Notes under the pieces: model-generated
Told to the model about the DNA's origin: nothing
What the model saw: only the letters and a program-made list of their open reading frames with translations
Database searches by the model: none
Position numbers and translations under genes: made by a program
Shown: positions 59,201 to 64,000 of the stretch, piece by piece
Layout: each line of letters opens with the position of its first letter
Position numbering within the stretch: the stretch's first letter is position 1
Assembly (NCBI GenBank): GCA_018292915.2
Contig: JACVVK020000017.1
Span: forward strand, 1,637,501 to 1,701,500
Direction: 5' to 3'
From: Batillaria attramentaria
Taxonomy: Eukaryota > Mollusca > Gastropoda > Batillariidae
DNA: 64,000 bases

Positions 59201-62200
59201 GTGTAAAAGCTTTGGAATAAAGAGTGTTTTGTTATTTATTGCATTGCAGAGCTGCCCTACAATGACTACTTTGAGTACTACGGCCCAGATTTCAAACTTC
59301 ACATCAGTCCTTCAAACATGGGCAACCAGAATACAGCAGAATACATGGAGAAAATCAAGTTAGTATTTTTTTTTTTCTTTGTGCAAGTGTGTGGGTGTGG
59401 GTGTTTCCATTAGTGAATACAGATCAAGATGTTTTGTGCAGGCCATGTGCTGTCAACTACATCCATTTATGCTCTACCTCTTCATTTTCCCTTTGTGCAG
59501 AACACGTCTCTTCGAGAATCTCAGAATGTTGCCCCATGCTCCTGGTGTGCAGATGCAAGGTATGGCCATTTCCAGTTTATCTCTAATACTGTTGTCTTTT
59601 ACTGATCTTTGATTAGTGAATGTGTGAAGAAAAAAAAAATTACTGCAATTTTGAGTTGTGTACTTTATACACAGTGTTGTGCATACATATGGGTGGTAGA
59701 GTTTCTTTGGGTTTGTCTAAAATGTATTTGTTTGTGCCTGTTTTGTAGCCATTCCAGAGGATGCACTCAACGATGAGAGTGAGGATGAGGATCGGGAAAA
59801 CCCAGACAGTCGCATATCCAGTAAGTCACACTTTTTGTTTCAGCTAGTATAATTTACTTTGCCTGACTGTGAGCCTTGAGTTTGTGGATCAGGCAGGAAC
59901 TGGCTGTTACTTGTTTACTCGTAGATCACGTTATATACATGCACTGATTCAGTCAAGTTACACCCACTTTGCTTTGTGTTGCCAGTAATTAAGAATGAGT
60001 CACACAGTCTACTTCATTTGAGTAGTAACAGACTTTCATGGTAATTTTTGTTTACTGTCAGGCTGGGGAATTGTTAGTCATTTGGCAATTTTCAGTCAAA
60101 TTTCCTATCCTTTCAGCCAAAAAATCCAAGTTTCAGCCAAAGAAAGGAAGGGAAAAAAGGTATCATGTAATAGTATATGGGACTTCAGCATTGAAGGCTT
60201 GCATATCAGTACCAAGGCAGTATAAATTTAACTTTTGGACGCCAGTAGAGGCTACTAAATGCCTTTAAAAATGCAAACAATTGTTTTTCTGAAGTGGGGC
60301 GTTGCCCCCGTGGTCCCACAGTAGTGTGCTACTGCTGCACCCCGGCCTAGGTTTCAGCCGTTTTTTCCCTTCAGCAATTCCCCAGCCTGTACTGTCCTTT
60401 CATCAAAGAATTTTCTCTGTGTGCTGTCTACAGTCCGAGCCAGCGACAAACGTATCACTTGCGAGGAAGAATTCTCCGACAGTGAAGATGAGGGGGAGGG
60501 TGGACGAAGGGACCGTGCCAGCTACAAACCCAAGGCCAAGAAACCTCGTGTGGATGAGGAGAAAAAGGAAGCAGGTGAGAAAGGCGAGTTGTGTTGTTTA
60601 GTTCCTTTTCTCTTTTCTTCATCAGAACCAATTCTTTTCTGTTTACCCAGTAGTCACAAAACACCTGCTGCAATCATTCGTTTTATTGGACTGGAGCATC
60701 TTCAGTAACACAGATTAATAAAACAATGTACCAGTGTGTTGCACTAAGGGTTAGCTGTATTCACTGTCAATAGCATTTTTATTTGGGTTCATAATTATAA
60801 TAATAATAATCGCATTAATAAGGCGCTTTATCCCAAATATTTTGGCTCAAAGCGCCGCGAGCTAAACCCAACACGCACGCTCACGTGAATCACACGCATT
60901 CTCTCACACACAGGACATAAACGTATTACAATCACGTGGTGCGAAGGGTCAGCTCAGCTATTTAAATTTCGGAATTTAGATGTGCATTTATTTTTCAAAC
61001 TTGGTGGGCTGAACATTTCCAAAGCAGAGGGGGAGGAAGCCGGAGTACCCGGAGAGAACCCCCGACGATCGGCCCGAATGAACGGTGCCACATACGAGAA
61101 GGAAAAATTCTTTGCCCCGAGTGGGGCTCGAACCCCTCACCTCTCGCATTGGTGACAAGTCTCTTAACCACTAGACCACCGACCGCCCCATGTGTGCAGA
61201 TTGTAAAGAAGAAAAGAAGGAAGTGAAGAAGGAGCCTGCCACAGAGATAAAGGAGGAGAGCAAAGCTACAGAAAAGAAGTGAGCTTGCTTTGGCTTTTTT
61301 GGTTTGTTTGTTTGGTTTTGCCCCACATGTAATTCAAGATCATGTAAGCATTTCCTCTTCAGTTTTCTTTTCAATTTTATGGATAGTCCCCAGATTTTCT
61401 GGTGGTTTAGTGGAGATGGCATATTGTGTTACTCTGCCCTCTTTGCACGACTCGATAAAACCTCCAACAGGCAACACCTTATGAGAAGGGTACATTGTAT
61501 CTGAGCTCGGAGTGTAGAAGGCTGGACTTGGAAGTGGTGAATATCATCGTGATGATAATGTCTAGTGATAGGTAGGCACCGGGCTAACTCTTCTGTCTAG
61601 AAAACAAGTACATGTATACTTTCTTAGCAACACATCTGTCAGTATCACTTAGACTTCTCTGAAGGGCGTTGCCTGTTCTTATGTTGCTTTGAGCTTGGGG
61701 TGAAATGGCGGAAGTATATATTGTGCCCCCCCCCCCCACCACCCCCCTCCTCCTCCACCCCAGGGGAGCCGGGATGGCCGAGTGGTAGAGCGTTAGACTC
61801 AAAATGCTCGGGTCGTGAGTTCGTATCCCGGCTGGGGCCAAATATTTGTGCTAGCTTTTTCATTGTTGCCCCGTCTTTGATATGACCCGTATGTGGTGGA
61901 AAAGGACGTTACAACCCCACCCACTCACCCACCTCACCCTCCTCCACCCCCCTCTACCCCCCTCTACCCCATTCCCCCAATGATTCTACTTTTATAGTAA
62001 ATGTTGTGTTTGACATCTGTACGCCAAGTTCTAAACTGATTGTGGAAAGATTTTATTTTCAGTGAGGAGAAGGAGAAGACAGAGAGTGCAGCACCTGCAG
62101 AGAAGAAAGGTACACAGAAGTTTGTCTTACCTTGCATGTGTAACATGTGTGGCCTGTTCTCACAAAAGGGACCATAAATTGAAAATTGTCAATTTTGAGA

Positions 62201-63983
62201 CATGTATATCACTGCAATCTACTGGTTATGCAGTTTAATTCAATATAAGAATGAAAGCTGTACTACTAAAATTGACAGAGATACCGGCCCCCGTAGTGTG
62301 GTGGTTAGCACTTCGGACCATGGACTGGTAGACCCGGGTTCGAGTCCCAGCCGAGACAACCGGGATTTTTCCTACCTAGGTCGGCTCCTACCCAGAGCGG
62401 GTGTGCTATGGGCCCGATGGGGAGGCTGTTGCCACACAGCCGAGATTCACCCACTTCACGGGTGCGACTTTGGGGGTGCTTCCCTTAGTATGACACGTCG
62501 TATGATGTGGATGATTACACGGCCGGCACCATAGGTGCCGTAGTTCCCGGGCCTGGTTAATGCCGGGATATTTATGACAGGAAGCGTGGAATGCGGCCCT
62601 GTCCCGCAGTCCCAAACCACATGGACCTCCATAGCATCATCTTACTACAGGGGTGCCAGATTTCCGATTCAGATCGGATTTCCGATTTGAAATTTTACGT
62701 AAACGCAGATTTCCGATTTGGCAGAAAATCGTATGTTCGTTTGTTTTTTTTTTGGTTTTTTTTTTTGGTTTTTTTTTGGGGGGGGGGGGATTCCGATTTG
62801 TCGTTAGGTGGAACTTTCGCGAGACCGTCTTCGGTGGAGTAAGTTGCAATGGCCTCGCCTTCAAGTAGAAACACTTTTCGTAACCGCAAAATCGCGAAAA
62901 AGAAACGGGTGGGGGCGTGCAGGCGGCAAGGTCTCGTGCTGCACATACTGCGTAGTTTGCGGTAGCTTAGCATCCATGGCGATCTTCGCGCCGATGAAGC
63001 ATTCATCTGGATTTTTTTAAATCGAATAATTAAACCAACAGAAAGAAAAATACAATACGGATCGTTTCTGAGGGGCAGACGCGACGTTTTAGCTACAAAA
63101 ATACGCGTATGATGATCGTCCGACTTGGGCGTACGCGTGCCGGATTTTCCCAGAGCCGGCTCTAGCCATGCGTTCAGTCTTTACCCGGCGTCGATAAAGC
63201 ATTGAGCGGTTGTGTTTCTTACGCAAAACTAAAAAACAGCTGAAAGAAAAATGCATTATGGATCGTTTCTTAGGGCCAGACACGACGATTAAGTTACCAA
63301 CAATTTGCCTAGAATGATCGTGCGCGTGGTACACCTGACTTGCGAGTACCCGGATTTTCCCGAAGTCTATTTTAAGGCGAAAATCAATACGAAAAATCAA
63401 TACTAGTGATCTCATTTGGGGGAGGGACTAATCAAGATAACCATATAGTTAACAGTCAGGGCTTAAGATCTTCCACCGTGCTTTTTGTCGGATTTCCACC
63501 TTTGGCTATAAATTCAAGTTTCTGGTCTCTCAAAAAGTGTTTCAGTCAGTCCGGCTTTGTCTGAAGCACTTAAACTGAATCACTCACACAGAGTTCAGTG
63601 TATTTAAAAAACAAATCTTGGGGAGCATTCCCGTGCACACCTCTAGCTTAACAATTAAGCAGGCGTGCACTCCTGGCTTTGACACTTCATCACCATTACG
63701 TCCATAGTAAGTGTTAGGCAGTTTGTGGTAAACACACTGTGTAGTTTTACACAGATAAAGAAACGCCTGTGCTTTGAAATCAAAATGTGTACTTGCCAAC
63801 TGTAAATTTGTATAAAGTGTCATCCTGTTAAGTGGGTCCGACTGTATTACAGATACACTTTGCTATTCAGTCAAAAACTACACTTTGGCACCCTCCTAAA
63901 CCATGCTGAACCTATCTCAGTTTCTGAGAGTAAACTGACAGGTCTTTAATGTGTGGATTTTAGAGTTTGATTCTCCACAATGA
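53473..63983 (+). CDS. HDAC1: Histone deacetylase 1 (class I HDAC); 14 exons certain, last exon tentative
   Basis: Exons 53473-53521, 54446-54558, 55454-55571, 55938-56012, 56525-56663, 57068-57209, 57453-57545, 57808-58057, 59250-59358, 59501-59559, 59749-59820, 60434-60574, 61200-61278 and 62063-62109 join in phase to 495 residues. Numbering matches human HDAC1: His140/His141 in GGLHHAKK, zinc ligands Asp176, His178 and Asp264, Tyr303 in [14 protein letters not shown], and inositol-phosphate contacts Lys31, Arg270 and Arg306. The CK2 target serines 421 and 423 in [14 protein letters not shown] are conserved, followed by a Lys/Glu-rich tail. It removes acetyl groups from histones in the nucleus as the core of Sin3, NuRD and CoREST complexes. 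The reading frame is still open at 62109. A possible final exon at 63964-63983 would add EFDSPQ and a stop (501 aa), but the true last exon may lie beyond the window. Confidence 0.96.
56012..56293. repeat. Duplicated segment with two (CA)n arrays, HDAC1 intron 4
   Basis: TATTCACTTAATTTTGAAAT followed by a CA array occurs at 56017-56076 and again at 56200-56293. The first copy starts 4 bases after the exon 4 donor. Confidence 0.85.
58329..58503 (+). repeat. SINE family E with target-site duplication (HDAC1 intron 8)
   Basis: Full length. TTCTCTTGGATC flanks it at 58317-58328 and 58504-58515. Confidence 0.95.
58535..59013. mobile_element. TIR element with GGGCCC-rich ~48-bp inverted ends (HDAC1 intron 8)
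   Basis: The left arm (58535-58583) repeats GGGCCCCCGTCTCTTTGGGC-like words. The right arm (58965-59013) is its inverted counterpart. An extra sub-terminal copy lies at 58885-58935. The interior has no transposase. Confidence 0.8.
60797..61189 (-). repeat. SINE family C ending 10 bases before HDAC1 exon 13
   Basis: Full-length minus copy from an (AAT)n tail to CCACCGACCGCCCC. Only ATGTGTGCAG separates its head from the exon at 61200, so it replaces the usual branch-point and pyrimidine region. Confidence 0.92.
61762..61937 (+). repeat. SINE family E with target-site duplication (HDAC1 intron 13)
   Basis: Full length. CCTCCTCCACCCC flanks it at 61749-61761 and 61938-61950. Confidence 0.92.
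62284..62646 (+). repeat. SINE family D, 3'-shortened copy
   Basis: Matches 51609-51970 closely (CCGGCCCCCGTAGTGTGGTG start) and stops at CATAGCATCATCTTAC without the poly-A end, running directly into repeat G. Confidence 0.93.
62648..62965 (+). repeat. Interspersed repeat G, copy 2
   Basis: Same order of landmarks as 45385-45665, with a T/G-rich run at 62738-62789 in place of the G run and the related frame ASPSSRNTF. Confidence 0.8.
62966..63963. other. HDAC1 intron 14 or downstream sequence
   Basis: Related words TACGGATCGTTTCT and TATGGATCGTTTCT at 63055 and 63258 mark a diverged tandem duplication of about 200 bases. No exon was recognised before 63964. Confidence 0.35.
63964..63983 (+). 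CDS. HDAC1: Candidate terminal coding exon of HDAC1
   Basis: The TTTTAG acceptor before 63964 is in the right phase for the open HDAC1 frame (one base carried from 62109). It gives EFDSPQ and then TGA at 63981-63983. The total of 501 aa fits class I HDACs (human HDAC1 482, HDAC2 488). The pyrimidine tract is weak and the tail sequence is not diagnostic, so a downstream exon outside the window is equally possible. Confidence 0.35.
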
Positions 63984-64000
63984 TTATTTGGATAAACTTG

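Noticed and set aside
952..62646. tRNA-like A and B boxes at many sites
   Set aside because: Each is the head of a repeated SINE with a shared long body; none folds as an isolated intact tRNA gene.

Overview
The window looks like nuclear DNA of a lophotrochozoan animal, most likely a gastropod mollusc. The genes have many introns with canonical GT/AG ends. The proteins are animal-type (class I HDAC with a CK2-site tail, KLF10/11 zinc fingers, MTAP). Introns and spacers are full of CA/TG microsatellites, tRNA-derived SINEs with (ATT)n tails, and small TIR elements. The organism call is an inference from style.

Layout. (1) 3333-14070, minus strand: a 17-exon gene whose exons join in phase to a 734-residue protein. 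It has an acidic region, a GNAT acetyltransferase-like fold, a helical linker and a C-terminal PARP-type ADP-ribosyltransferase domain. I do not recognise a named family with this architecture, and both catalytic motifs are altered. (2) About 14.2-33.8 kb: a long spacer without a convincing gene, holding microsatellites, SINEs, two TIR mini-elements and many AP-1-like heptamers. (3) 34019-37578, plus: a KLF10/11 (TIEG/Cabut) repressor in 4 exons. (4) 41022-50107, plus: methylthioadenosine phosphorylase (MTAP) in 9 exons. (5) 53473 to about 63983, plus: HDAC1, 14 exons certain, with a candidate final exon at the window edge.

The known genes belong to chromatin and methyl-cycle biology. KLF10/11 proteins recruit Sin3-HDAC1/2 complexes through an N-terminal Sin3-interaction helix, and MTAP salvages the by-product of polyamine synthesis. 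Their adjacency here may be chance.

Mobile DNA explains most of the remaining structure. At least four tRNA-headed SINE families (here A, C, D, E) are present, several copies with visible target-site duplications. There are also RTE-type and other LINE 3' ends and five TIR elements. Two relations to genes stand out. A SINE supplies the 3' splice-site context of HDAC1 exon 13. Exon 5 of the GNAT-PARP gene lies between a 52-base G run and a 51-base C run that would be complementary in the pre-mRNA.
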